A stretch of 64,000 bases of DNA from Planctomycetota bacterium (GTDB taxonomy: Bacteria > Planctomycetota > Planctomycetia > Pirellulales > UBA1268): positions 414,259-478,258 of the forward strand of contig QWOQ01000017.1 in NCBI GenBank assembly GCA_003669585.1. Direction: 5' to 3'. Shown piece by piece: positions 39,058-49,527 of this stretch (positions are counted from its first letter, which is position 1; each line of letters begins with the position of its first letter). The notes beneath the pieces were generated by a model that saw only the letters and a list, made by a program, of their open reading frames with translations, had not been told where the DNA came from and ran no database searches. Both the position numbers and the translations under genes were made by a program.

Positions 39058-40407
39058 ATGATGCATCCCCTTTCACGACGTGCAGTTTTGCGAGGCGTGG
39101 GCACAGCGCTCTCTTTGCCGCTGCTTGAGGCGATGGTGCCGTCGACCTCCTCATCGAGTGCTCTGGCTGCTTCCGGAAAGTCGTCGGCTCCTCTGCGGAC
39201 TGCGTTTCTCTATTCACCAAACGGCAAGCACATGCCCGATTGGACTCCGACGATTGAGGGAAGCGCCTACGAGACGCCGTGGATTCTTGAGCCAATGGCG
39301 GAACTCAAGGGTGACTACAGTATTTTGTCGGGGCTCGCTCAGAAAAAAGCCGATGCCAACGGCGATGGTGCCGGGGATCATGCGCGCGCTCTTGCCTCGT
39401 TTCTCACTGGCATGCAGGCAAAGAAAACATTCGGTGCAGACATTCGCGCTGGAATTTCAGTCGATCAACTCGCCGCGGCCCATGTCGGTCGTCGCACGAG
39501 ATTTGCCTCTCTTGAAATAGGAGCCGATTCCGGAGGCCAGTCTGGAAACTGCGACTCAGGATATAGCTGCGCGTATTCGGCGAATATCGCGTGGCGTACC
39601 GAAACGCAATCCGTTCCCAAGGAAACCAATCCAAAGCTGATCTTCGAACGGCTTTTCAGTAACGGTCGCGAAGGCGAGTCTGAGCAGTCGAGAAAAAAGC
39701 GAACGGAATACAACAAGAGTATTCTCGACTTTGTGCAGGAAGACGCTCGTTCGCTCGAAGGACAACTCGGCACTACCGATCGCCGTAAACTCGACGAGTA
39801 TTTGAGTGCCGTTCGAGAAATTGAGCAACGCATCGAACGGGCTTCAAAGGATCTCGATTCGAAATCGCTTGGCATGAAAAAACCCGACGGTATTCCTGAT
39901 AGCTACGAGGAACATCTTCGGCTCTTGGCGGATCTTCTCGTCCTCGCTTTTCAGACCGATACAACGCGCGTATCGACGTTTATCTTTGCGAATGAAGGAA
40001 GTAATCGAAGCTACGCATTTATGGATGTTCCAGAAGGGCATCACGATCTTTCGCATCACGGAAACGATGCCGCCAAGCAGGACAAAGTGAGGCAAATCAA
40101 CCGTTTTCATGTGACGCAACTGGCATACTTTTTGAAAAAGCTGAAAAGCGTCAGCGAAGCAGACGGCACGCTGCTCGACCGCTGTATGATCGTTTATGGC
40201 AGTGGAATCGGCGACGGCAATCGGCACAACCACGACGATCTCCCAATTCTTTTGGCAGGTCGCGGCGCTGGAACACTGCAACCGGGCCGTCACATCAAAT
40301 ACCCGCAGGGAACGCCGCTCACAAATCTCTATTTAGCAATGCTCGATCGACTCGGAACAAAAGTTGAAAAACTCGGTGACAGCCGCGGTCGCCTCGAGGA
40401 TATTTGA
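39058..40407 (+). CDS. DUF1552 family protein
   Basis: LSRRAVLRGVGTALSLPLLEAMVP, YSPNGKHMPDWTP, DRCMIVYGSGIGDGNRHNHDDLPILLAG. Confidence 0.93.
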   Translation: MMHPLSRRAVLRGVGTALSLPLLEAMVPSTSSSSALAASGKSSAPLRTAFLYSPNGKHMPDWTPTIEGSAYETPWILEPMAELKGDYSILSGLAQKKADANGDGAGDHARALASFLTGMQAKKTFGADIRAGISVDQLAAAHVGRRTRFASLEIGADSGGQSGNCDSGYSCAYSANIAWRTETQSVPKETNPKLIFERLFSNGREGESEQSRKKRTEYNKSILDFVQEDARSLEGQLGTTDRRKLDEYLSAVREIEQRIERASKDLDSKSLGMKKPDGIPDSYEEHLRLLADLLVLAFQTDTTRVSTFIFANEGSNRSYAFMDVPEGHHDLSHHGNDAAKQDKVRQINRFHVTQLAYFLKKLKSVSEADGTLLDRCMIVYGSGIGDGNRHNHDDLPILLAGRGAGTLQPGRHIKYPQGTPLTNLYLAMLDRLGTKVEKLGDSRGRLEDI

Positions 40408-40505
40408 TCGAGTGATTTCAATTGCGTTTGCAACGGGAGCGAACAACGTGTCTGTGAGTCAAATAGTGCTCCGAGCGTCCCTGTCGTCCAACAGGAGTTG
40501 ATCCA

Positions 40506-41429
40506 ATGACGCGTTTGACGTGCTCGTGGATCATGGCAACCGTCAGTCTTTTCCTGTGGACACAGCTTCATGCCGCTCCACCGGAGGAGCTTCTTTTTGG
40601 AGGCGACTACGAGGTTCAAAGTATCGTGGACCTAAACTACTGCGAACAAAATAAGGAGAATGACGACAATAAAGCGGATGCCTATAAACACAAACTCGAT
40701 CTTTTTATACCAAAGGGGAAAAAAGATTTTCCTGTGTTGATGTTTATTCACGGCGGCGCGTGGATGTCAGGAGATCGAAAACTCTACGGTCTTGTTGGTC
40801 ACTTATTTGCCAGAAATGGTATCGGAACGGCGGTGATCAGCTATCGGCTATCGCCAAAAATTCAGCACCCTGCCCACATTCAAGATGTTGCACGAGCATT
40901 CGCATGGACGCATACAAATATTGGGACTTACGGAGGGCGTCCGGATCAAATCTTTGTCACGGGCCAATCGGCAGGCGGTCATTTAGCGGCGCTTTTGGCA
41001 ACGAATGAAACCTATCTTCGGGCAGAAGGACTTTCGCTGAAAGACATCAAAGGGGCGATTCCAATCAGTGGCATCTACACGTTTCGCGAAGGCTGGGCGG
41101 AACGAATTATTGGCAAAGGTTCGGAAGCTGCTGAATCCGCGTCGCCAATCAAACACATCAGTGGAAGAGAGCCCCCCTTTCGAATTCTCTATGCAGAAAA
41201 TGATTTTCCAGGCTGCGACACCATGTCGCAGGATTTATGTCGACTGCTTCAGGAAAAAAAAGTGGATGCTGAACAGAAACAAATCGAAGATCGAAATCAT
41301 ATTTCAATTATGTTCCGTCTGATGTTCAGTGATAGCGACCCCACGTTTCAGGAAATGCTCGCATTCATCGCTGGACAGACGGGAATGCCGCTCGCTCCTC
41401 GTGAGAACTCCGAAGAAAGCCGGAATTGA
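40506..41429 (+). CDS. Exported alpha/beta hydrolase (esterase/lipase)
   Basis: FIHGGAWMSGDRKLYG, VISYRLSP, VTGQSAGGHLAALLA. Confidence 0.9.
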   Translation: MTRLTCSWIMATVSLFLWTQLHAAPPEELLFGGDYEVQSIVDLNYCEQNKENDDNKADAYKHKLDLFIPKGKKDFPVLMFIHGGAWMSGDRKLYGLVGHLFARNGIGTAVISYRLSPKIQHPAHIQDVARAFAWTHTNIGTYGGRPDQIFVTGQSAGGHLAALLATNETYLRAEGLSLKDIKGAIPISGIYTFREGWAERIIGKGSEAAESASPIKHISGREPPFRILYAENDFPGCDTMSQDLCRLLQEKKVDAEQKQIEDRNHISIMFRLMFSDSDPTFQEMLAFIAGQTGMPLAPRENSEESRN

Positions 41430-41472
41430 TAATCCAGAAATTCTCAGAGGGCTATCGAGGCAGTCATAATCC

Positions 41473-41922
41473 TTAGCAGCAACTGCTTGACTCGCTGCCC
41501 ACGCCGCACTTTTCTGGAGCAAGGCAGGCAGTGTGCTTGGTCCCCAAATAGAAAAGGATGCCAGACGGGGTGACCTCTGCGCCACCGAGCGGAAACTGCG
41601 AGATGGTGACATCTTCAAATTCAAATTCAACCGGCATGTCGGCATCGCCAAGCAGCGGTGCTGCCGCTTTGAGAATCTGTGAAAGCTTGGCAGAGTCGAG
41701 GCGATGGTTTTTGTCCTGTTCGTGATCATGCGTCACCCACACTTGCAGAAGGCAGGTGGTGGATGACCTGTGTGTGCCACCGCAGTCGACAAAATCTTTC
41801 TGAACTCGGCCGACTTCGGTGATGTGAAAGTGAGCCGGCACAAAACTTTTGTCAGGAAGCATCAGGTGGAGCTTTTCACCAGGATGCGTCGCTAACAAGT
41901 CGCGAAAAGCGTGAAAATTCAC
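41473..41922 (-). CDS. DUF6428-like small protein with Cys-rich C-terminus
   Basis: HFHITEVGRVQKDFVDCGG...LQVWVTHDHEHR-like region; tail CLAPEKCGVGSESSSCC. Confidence 0.6.
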   Translation of the reverse strand: MNFHAFRDLLATHPGEKLHLMLPDKSFVPAHFHITEVGRVQKDFVDCGGTHRSSTTCLLQVWVTHDHEQDKNHRLDSAKLSQILKAAAPLLGDADMPVEFEFEDVTISQFPLGGAEVTPSGILFYLGTKHTACLAPEKCGVGSESSSCC

Positions 41923-42133
41923 GAGACTGTCTCCAAAACAATGGTTGATCGATCACACACGATTGTGCCAGTTGAGCACGATACGCATTAAAAACATTGG
42001 CAGGATCAAAGCCCGGCGCACATTTATTACAGAACACATTTTACTTTGTAAAACGTCTCAAAACGTCAAAGCTCGTCTCGCCGGCTCGGGGGCGTAACAG
42101 ACAGATCACCGGAATTATGAACCAAGCAAGATG

Positions 42134-42685
42134 CTATCGTGCGGTGAATACAAAATCGACTGCATCGGCGAGAGACGCCGCGTGACAAAAGACGTCACCG
42201 ATCTCTGGTCTATGCGATCCAATAAAACAGGGTCGCAAATCTGCTGAACGAGCAAACTCCATATCGCTTTCACGGTCGCCAAACATATAGCTTGGCTGAG
42301 AAAAGGGTCCCAAGAGCCGCGTCGCGAGTTGAAACATTCCCGTCTTCGGTTTTCGGCACTCACATGGACGTGAATATTCTGCTACGGATCCATCGACGTG
42401 ATGCGGACAATAGTAGAGCCCATCGAAGTGCGCTCCATGAGAACGAAGCTGCCTGTTCATTGCCTCATGCACATCCAGTACAAACGATTCGGAAAAGTAA
42501 CCCCTCGCGACACCTGATTGATTGGTCGCGATAACAACAAGAAATCCAGCATCGTTGAGCCGCTTGATAGCGAGAATTGCTCCTGGCAAAAACCGAATAT
42601 CGTCTAAGGTAGCGAGATAGCCAGCATCCTCAATCACGGTGCCGTCACGATCCAGAAAAGCGGCTTGTTGTTGTCGGTGAGTCAT
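42134..42685 (-). CDS. gmhB: D-glycero-D-manno-heptose 1,7-bisphosphate phosphatase (HAD)
   Basis: AAFLDRDGTVIEDAGYL, VIATNQSGVARGYF, CECRKPKTGMF, FGDRESDMEFA. Confidence 0.9.
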   Translation of the reverse strand: MTHRQQQAAFLDRDGTVIEDAGYLATLDDIRFLPGAILAIKRLNDAGFLVVIATNQSGVARGYFSESFVLDVHEAMNRQLRSHGAHFDGLYYCPHHVDGSVAEYSRPCECRKPKTGMFQLATRLLGPFSQPSYMFGDRESDMEFARSADLRPCFIGSHRPEIGDVFCHAASLADAVDFVFTAR

Positions 42686-42741
42686 TGCCACGCCTTCCCG
42701 GATTTGTGGAGATGCATGCAATCGATGACAAGAAATCGCTT

Positions 42742-43047
42742 TTACGTCAGAAGCGAAACAGTCACAAATTCACTGGCGACAGCAGCATCATCGATCGCGC
42801 CACACATCGGTAACACGCTGCCCCCGTCGCGATCCAAAAGTCCAAGCGATGTTATGCCTATCCTGCGAGATGTGTCAGCGGAGCGAGAAATCTCTTCCGC
42901 CATTCGTGCGATACTCGCTGCACAAATGGTTGATACTCGCTGCATGAGTTTCCGTCGTGCTTCGCATGCCTGTGTGAAAGTGGCCGCGGACACTACTCCT
43001 GACAATAAGGGATACGCAGGAACGATATGTGTGCATTGATCGCTCAT
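42742..43047 (-). pseudogene. Short ORF (about 101 aa), possible gmhA (SIS-domain sedoheptulose-7-P isomerase) remnant
   Basis: ATGA-coupled to hldD (43044-43047); C-terminal IGITSLGLLDRDGGSVLPMCGAID resembles the GmhA segment around G(L/I)xGxDGG; too short and lacks the sugar-phosphate-binding GNGGS region. Confidence 0.35.
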
Positions 43048-44003
43048 GCCTTTCGCTCGCGATCTTGAGTTGCCGCGTAGTAGGCAGCGATGCCGTCTTC
43101 GAGCGAGGTGAACGCTGCGGAATATCCAGCAGCGCGGAGACGGGTTGTATCGGCACACGTGTAAGCCTGATATTGACCGCGAAGATCAGGTGGAAATGGA
43201 ATCGTTACCGGCGCGGGGCCTCCAGAGACTGCGCTCGTGCACCGGCCAACATCGGCAAAGCTTCGCGGTACACCGGTGCCGACATTGACGATTGACAATT
43301 GCGACGGGTGATCGAGGTGGTGTTCGAGAAAATGTAGATTGATCGCGGCAACGTCTCCTACAAAAATAAAGTCGCGAAGAAACCCGTCGCTTCCCTCAAA
43401 GAGTTTCGGAGCGACACCCTGTTTGATCGCTTCGAAACAGTGCCACGCAACGCTTGCCATGCGGGCCTTATGATCTTCACCGGGGCCGTAGACGTTAAAA
43501 TATCGCAGGCCTGTGACGGGCGCAGTGGTGTTCGAATTCAGAAACCGCTTTCTGAGATACTGATCGAACGCCCACTTTGAAAAAGCATATGGGGCTTGGG
43601 GTCGCTCGCAGCGAAATTCTTCAACAAATCCGTTTCTTCCATCTCCGTAGACACTTGCGCTGCTGGCATAGACCAATGGGCAGCGATGCCGTTCGGCCAG
43701 TGCGAGAATCGACTTTGAAAAGCTGTAATTCGCCTTCATTACGGCTCGGCCATCTCGCACGGTTGTGTCGACGCACGCCCCCTGATGACAAATCCCGGAT
43801 AGACGAGGGAGACGATCGTGGGCAATCGCCTCAGAGAGTTCCGACACATCGAGATAATCAGCAAAATGCTTTCCGGAAAGATTTGCGCATTTCGTTCCGT
43901 CAGTCAGATCCTCGACCACAATCACATCGTCGCGGCCGCGTGCATTAAGGGCAGCAAGAATGTTTGAACCGATGAATCCAGCGGCGCCAGTCAACAGAAT
44001 CAT
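43044..44003 (-). CDS. hldD: ADP-L-glycero-D-manno-heptose 6-epimerase
   Basis: MILLTGAAGFIGSNILAALNARG, YASSASVYGDGRNGF, YAFSKWAFDQY, GLRYFNVYGPGEDHKARMAS. Confidence 0.93.
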   Translation of the reverse strand: MILLTGAAGFIGSNILAALNARGRDDVIVVEDLTDGTKCANLSGKHFADYLDVSELSEAIAHDRLPRLSGICHQGACVDTTVRDGRAVMKANYSFSKSILALAERHRCPLVYASSASVYGDGRNGFVEEFRCERPQAPYAFSKWAFDQYLRKRFLNSNTTAPVTGLRYFNVYGPGEDHKARMASVAWHCFEAIKQGVAPKLFEGSDGFLRDFIFVGDVAAINLHFLEHHLDHPSQLSIVNVGTGVPRSFADVGRCTSAVSGGPAPVTIPFPPDLRGQYQAYTCADTTRLRAAGYSAAFTSLEDGIAAYYAATQDRERKA

Positions 44004-45592
44004 GCAGCACGTTCCAGTGAGGAGCCAGTCGTAGTGGAGAGAATACGTTCCACGAGATTCGTCGTTGAAACGTCTGGCACAAAGAGCGGCGTGACGACTC
44101 TGCCGCCGCGCGCAGTGACCACATGGGCGCCGACGACATCCCTGCTGCTGTAATCGGCCCCTTTAATCAACACATCGGGGGCGATCGCCTCGATTGTCGC
44201 CAGAGGAGTGTCTTCATCGAATTCAACCACATAAGAGACGCTTTCAAGCGCCGCGAGCAAAGCAGCCCGATGCTGTGCAGCCACGTAGGGTCTTGGGTGG
44301 CCCTTGAGTCGTCGTACCGATGCGTCTGAATTGAGACCAACGATTAAAATATCGCATTCCTTGGCTGCCGCTTCGAGTAGTGCGGCGTGGCCGTGATGTA
44401 AAATATCAAAACAACCATTTGTAAAACCGACGATTTTCCCGCTGCGTTTTGCATCGTTGCAAACGACAGTGATTGCGTCGAGCGGCAACACCTTCCCGTT
44501 TGGGATCGACTGTGTGCCTGTTGCAAGAGCGATCTCGTTCCATGTGATTGGACAGGTGCCAATTTTTGCGACTTGCAGACCGGCGGCGATATTTGCCAAG
44601 TGGCAGGCCTGCGACAGGTTCATACCGCGCGCTAGGCAGACTGCAAGAGCAGCCACGACCGTATCGCCAGCACCAGTAACATCAAAGACATGCTTGGCCT
44701 GTGTCGGAATCAGAGTCACTTCATCGTTTGTAAAAAGAACCATCCCCTGTTCACCGAGCGTGATGACCACCGACTCGATCTGATGGAGCTGATGGATTGT
44801 GCGGGCTGCGAGAACCGCATCGGCAGGTGAATGAATCGATATTCCGGTTGAAGCAGCTGCCTCAGATCGATTGGGAGTGATCACGGTGGCACCGCGATAT
44901 TTTGAAAAGTCGACCGACTTGGGATCGACGATTACAGGCCGACCCATGCGACGCGCTCCCGCAATCACTGTTTCGCACACATCGGGATGACAAACCCCTT
45001 TCGCATAATCTGAGAGCACAACGGTATCGGCATGAGCAAGACTCGACTCGAAACATTGAATCAATGAGGATCGTGCAGATGGATCGTTTGCTTGTTCTTC
45101 AAGATCAAACCTGGCAATCTGGTGATGGCTTGTCAGGAGCCGTGTTTTTGTAGTCGTGGGTATTGTCGTTGTACTTACGATGGAATCGCACTCGACCCCT
45201 GCGCTGACAAGTAAACTGCGCAGCCGCGATGCAGAATCATCGATGCCCGTCAGACCAATGACAGCGATGTCGCTCTCCATGGCCGCAATATTGGCTGCAA
45301 CGTTCGCGGCCCCGCCTGGATGTTCAAACGATCGGCGAACATGCAGCACAGGCACCGGTGCTTCTGGACTGACGCGGTCGACGGATCCGTCGTAGTAACG
45401 ATCAAGCATAAGATCGCCAACCACCACGATCCGAGATTTACGCGTTGTGGCGAGTTCGACAGTTCTATGGGTAGCATCTCCACGATCGTCAAGACGAAGA
45501 GACACGTTCAACGGATCATCGTTTTGTGACATAAAACTCACCACGGCAGACATCTCTGCCGTCGGGACAATTGAAGAAAGGATTTCAGACAC
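44000..45592 (-). CDS. hldE: Bifunctional heptose 7-phosphate kinase/heptose 1-phosphate adenylyltransferase
   Basis: RIVVVGDLMLDRYYDGSVDRVSPEAPVPV, DVTGAGDTVVAALA, GFTNGCFDILHHGHAALLEAAAK. Confidence 0.95.
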   Translation of the reverse strand: MSEILSSIVPTAEMSAVVSFMSQNDDPLNVSLRLDDRGDATHRTVELATTRKSRIVVVGDLMLDRYYDGSVDRVSPEAPVPVLHVRRSFEHPGGAANVAANIAAMESDIAVIGLTGIDDSASRLRSLLVSAGVECDSIVSTTTIPTTTKTRLLTSHHQIARFDLEEQANDPSARSSLIQCFESSLAHADTVVLSDYAKGVCHPDVCETVIAGARRMGRPVIVDPKSVDFSKYRGATVITPNRSEAAASTGISIHSPADAVLAARTIHQLHQIESVVITLGEQGMVLFTNDEVTLIPTQAKHVFDVTGAGDTVVAALAVCLARGMNLSQACHLANIAAGLQVAKIGTCPITWNEIALATGTQSIPNGKVLPLDAITVVCNDAKRSGKIVGFTNGCFDILHHGHAALLEAAAKECDILIVGLNSDASVRRLKGHPRPYVAAQHRAALLAALESVSYVVEFDEDTPLATIEAIAPDVLIKGADYSSRDVVGAHVVTARGGRVVTPLFVPDVSTTNLVERILSTTTGSSLERAA

Positions 45593-45842
45593 CTGATTCC
45601 CATGGAGTATTAAAAAACATGTCGAGCAACGCTATGGCAGTTGTCCCCTATAAAATAGGCCCAAAACTGGTTGAAAAAGCTGACGAAGATTCCTGAGTTG
45701 GATACTCCGGCATGCGACTTGCGATGTAAAGACTCTTTCGGGTCAGTTCCACTCGATCCATTTTCCAGATCGAGCGACTCAAGTTCCCCGTGTGGCCGGA
45801 GTGCGAGATTCACAAGTTCTTGGATGTGAAGGAGCAAGCTGC

Positions 45843-46709
45843 TTATGAGCGAGCGACATCAAATGGCGGATTCATGCCTGCGGGCACGGCCAGAAAATCA
45901 AAATGCTTCCAGCGGTTCATGTCGCTGGGCTTCGCAATGCGATCGAGTACGACATCAGCGCAAAATCCCTCAAAATGGTAGAGCGTGTAATCCAGGTCAG
46001 CAAGTAATTGAAAATGTTCCGCGCGTTGCTCTTCGTTTGATGTGCAGAAGCACTCAGAGATTACGAGGGTCGGTTGCTTTTTGAGAACGTCGCGAATCGA
46101 TCGAATCACATCACGGTCATAGCCCTCAGTGTCTATTTTGATCAGCGCGAGTTTTGGCAACCATTCGGGATAGCGATCGGATAAGAATTGTGACAGTACG
46201 ATTCCTCGAACTTTCTCAGGAAGCGCATACTTTCCATGAACGCCTAGGTCTTTCTGTGAAATTCCACCATTGGCGAACGAGGCCTCTGAGGAACGATAGA
46301 AAAAATCCGCATTGTCTGTAGCGATTGCATAGTTCAGCGGATGAATATTCGTCAAATCTTTGTTGAGTCCCGCATTTATTTGCAGGATGCGATACACATG
46401 CGGATTTGGATCAAAAGAGAGTGTCAAACCGGTTTTTCCAGTCACCAATGCAGCAGCCAAACTCACATGTCCGACGTTTGCGCCAATGTCGATAAACATG
46501 CTCCCTTTCGGCAGCACCTTTTCAAAAAATGCTACTTCTTCGCGTAGATCAGTACGCGGCACAACCAGCGGATTGAGCCAGTTGGCAAATTGAACACTTC
46601 CGATACGTGGCAGTTCGCAACTCTTTATTTCGTGAGAGTACTGTTGAAAATTGCGGCGGGCCCATTTACGACGAAATGATGCTGCAAGAAATTGAAACAT
46701 AGAGAGCAT
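45843..46709 (-). CDS. FkbM family methyltransferase
   Basis: FIDIGANVGHVSLAAALVTG...LSFDPNPHVYRIL, LIKIDTEGYDRDVIRSI. Confidence 0.85.
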   Translation of the reverse strand: MLSMFQFLAASFRRKWARRNFQQYSHEIKSCELPRIGSVQFANWLNPLVVPRTDLREEVAFFEKVLPKGSMFIDIGANVGHVSLAAALVTGKTGLTLSFDPNPHVYRILQINAGLNKDLTNIHPLNYAIATDNADFFYRSSEASFANGGISQKDLGVHGKYALPEKVRGIVLSQFLSDRYPEWLPKLALIKIDTEGYDRDVIRSIRDVLKKQPTLVISECFCTSNEEQRAEHFQLLADLDYTLYHFEGFCADVVLDRIAKPSDMNRWKHFDFLAVPAGMNPPFDVARS

Positions 46710-46913
46710 TTCTTGCGAGAAGGAGAATTTTCAGTTGGCGAAGCAAATCGCACGTTGGATGTCGCGAGAAAAATGATAATTCGCACAGAAATTCTGGAAC
46801 AGGCCAATCAGACGGTTTCTGACAGGTTTTTATCGAGCCCCGTTTTTTTGAAGAGAGACTCACAGCCGATAGAGTTTTGAAAAACGTATCCGAACGTGAT
46901 TGCTCGAAGGTAG

Positions 46914-47819
46914 TCAATCCAAAGATCGATAATTGCGATGCACTCCGAGCGTAATGCCGGTGCAACGCTTGATAATGAGCGCGATGTCCTCCCAAAAATA
47001 ATTGCGACGAAATCGGATGAGCGGATTGCGAGAGGTGTACGTCCAATCGGCCTGCTCCACAATTTGTTTCATTACTGCCGGATGCGTGGCTTTGAACAGT
47101 TTCACTTTCTGATCGTTCTCGTAAAAGCGATCTGGCTGCTGTCCGACAGGTGACCGAACGCCCTCCGACTGCTCGACGACAGGCAAAATCTTTCCATCGT
47201 CGTACAGCGTGCCTAAATTATTCAGCTTGATTCGCATCTGACTCGGTTCCAAAGCGTAACCGTAATGAAAATAACGTCCTCCAGAATTTGTGACACGCAG
47301 TTTTTTATTTTCAGTCGTACGAAAACCTTGCGCGTCGCCGACGGAACAGATATTTGGACTGCGCCGCACCACTCGCACTTCCTTGTAATACCACCCGAAT
47401 GAATACACTTCCGTCCAGAAACTGCCATAAAAATGTGTGTAATCCACGAGCAACCCTTGAACTGCGGAATTGTGCAAGTCTCGTTCCATCGTCGCTCGCA
47501 TTGCCGGAATAGTTGCCTCGTGAAGAACTTCGTCTCCTTGAATATAAACGCACCAATCACCTGTGCATTGCTGCAAAGCGATGTTTGTGTGTTGAGAAAG
47601 AATTCGGCCGGAGTGGCGCAAATCATTGTCCCAATCAGATTCGACGATACGAATTTTAGAATCGCCGATCGCTCGCACGGATTCGAGCGTGCCGTCGGTG
47701 GAGTGCGGCACGTTGACGATAATCTCATCACACAGCGGCAGCAGCGACCGTATGGACTCGAGAAACGGATAGCCCAGAACATTTCCATTTCGGATAAACG
47801 TAAAACCACTAATTTTCAT
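46914..47819 (-). CDS. Glycosyltransferase family 2-like protein
   Basis: MKISGFTFIRNGNVLGYPFLESIRSLLPLCDEIIVNVPHSTDGT, WCVYIQGDEVLHE. Confidence 0.85.
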   Translation of the reverse strand: MKISGFTFIRNGNVLGYPFLESIRSLLPLCDEIIVNVPHSTDGTLESVRAIGDSKIRIVESDWDNDLRHSGRILSQHTNIALQQCTGDWCVYIQGDEVLHEATIPAMRATMERDLHNSAVQGLLVDYTHFYGSFWTEVYSFGWYYKEVRVVRRSPNICSVGDAQGFRTTENKKLRVTNSGGRYFHYGYALEPSQMRIKLNNLGTLYDDGKILPVVEQSEGVRSPVGQQPDRFYENDQKVKLFKATHPAVMKQIVEQADWTYTSRNPLIRFRRNYFWEDIALIIKRCTGITLGVHRNYRSLD

Positions 47820-48142
47820 CGGCAACCGTTCCTGATGGTTCTCTCTGTACATGTGATCAATACGATATTCGGTAATACGTGATTGAGTCAAAAAGTCATT
47901 GAGTTGAACATTGACACGATGGGCCCGATGCTCGATCGAGAGCAACGCGATGCCCAAGCACGATTGTGAAAGTGGGTGTGAAAAGAGAGAGCCATTGTCA
48001 TGAGTCATCTGGCTGAATAGGAGCGTTCTGAATCGAGCCGCAATCTATCGCAATCTATGTGGTAGCAGAGAGTTCCTTCAATTCCACGAAGACTGATCAA
48101 CCACGCAATCTGCCATGCGAGAAACAGATTGCATGAAAGGGA

Positions 48143-49177
48143 TCAAACCAAACGCGTCTTCGCAATTTGTTCCACTGCGGCAGCAACGACGTCTTCCACC
48201 CCGATCGCCTTCATCGGTAGTTGCGGATCAGGTGCGTTGATCCATTGTTTGGGACTGCCGGGCTCTACCCGTTGAATCACGACATGTCCGGCACCGTAGG
48301 GCCCGGTACGACGAGGATCACTAGGCCCTGCCAGATCAACAACAGGAGTTCCGACAGCGGTCGCGAGATGCATGGGGCCAGAGTCATTCGTAATGAGAAG
48401 ATCGCATGCGGCAAGCAGGGCTGCAAGTCGACCGATTGAGTGAGAAGAATCGACAACACAAAAAGGCACAGTCAGTGTTTGAGAAATTTCGTCGATCGCA
48501 TCGCGATCGTCAGGGCCACCCAACAGAAGCAGGCATGCATTGTGCTGCATAACCAGTCTTGATCCGGTCTGTGCAAACCGGTCGGCCGGCCATCGTTTGA
48601 ATCGCCACTGCTGACTTGAGCCTGGAAAGAGTGCGATCAGTGGTCTCCCATCTCGCTGCTGAAGATCATAGCCTCGCTCGAAAAGAAAGTGGGCGATGCT
48701 TTGGTGGTCTGCTTCAGTCGTGAAAAACTCAAGGCCGCTTGAATCTCCGTTTGCACCGAGAGCCTCAGCAAGTTTGAGATACCGTGTGACTTCATGTACG
48801 AGTCCCATCGTGGGAACGCGATGAGTCAAAAAGAGTCCGCATCCTTTGGAATCAATTCCGACTCTTTGTTTGCAACCAACGGACCAGAGAAAAACCGCAT
48901 TCGCTAAGCTGTGTTGGGCCAGAATGCCAATGTCATAACGCGTTCGCCTGAGTGGAGTGAGATGAGAAAATTTAGCCGCCATACCGCGGCAAGAAACTTT
49001 GAACACTTCATCGACGTGCGGATTTCCTTCAAGGACTGCTGCGCCAATGCCATGAGCGAGCACGGTTGTATGTCCGTTTGGAGCGAACCGCTTCATTGCC
49101 CGTAGCATCGGCGTCAAAAAGAGAGAATCGCCCAAGTGGCGGTACCCTAAGACAAGAATACGTGGAGAAGATCCCAA
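48143..49177 (-). CDS. Glycosyltransferase family 9 (heptosyltransferase-like)
   Basis: ILVLGYRHLGDSLFLTPMLRAMKR, ALFPGSSQQWRFKRWPADRFA, LLITNDSGPMHLATAVGTPVVDL. Confidence 0.9.
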   Translation of the reverse strand: MGSSPRILVLGYRHLGDSLFLTPMLRAMKRFAPNGHTTVLAHGIGAAVLEGNPHVDEVFKVSCRGMAAKFSHLTPLRRTRYDIGILAQHSLANAVFLWSVGCKQRVGIDSKGCGLFLTHRVPTMGLVHEVTRYLKLAEALGANGDSSGLEFFTTEADHQSIAHFLFERGYDLQQRDGRPLIALFPGSSQQWRFKRWPADRFAQTGSRLVMQHNACLLLLGGPDDRDAIDEISQTLTVPFCVVDSSHSIGRLAALLAACDLLITNDSGPMHLATAVGTPVVDLAGPSDPRRTGPYGAGHVVIQRVEPGSPKQWINAPDPQLPMKAIGVEDVVAAAVEQIAKTRLV

Positions 49178-49527
49178 AATGGTTTTCCGTTGGTGAATCG
49201 TTTATTGCTTGCAAATTCAGTACAGGCTCACGTGTATCCGTTTCAGAACTCCAGAGGGCCAATGCCTTAGAACTCCCCCGAGTCGTCGCAGCATGCTTGA
49301 ATGACAAACGCCTTAGGAGGTCTGACAATCGGAGAGAGATTGAATCTGTAGTGTGTATCCGGACAACAAAAACTGATGCTCTTGGGTGTTGGTGTGAGTG
49401 ACGACCTGTGTGCCGCGCAGAAACCCGGCTTCTCTCTGGCGGCAAGAGGCACAATAATAGCGGACGCCTTTGGCTTTCATCAAAAATTTTCAGTTGCAAC
49501 GAGGTTTCATTTGAGCGCGCGTTTTTC

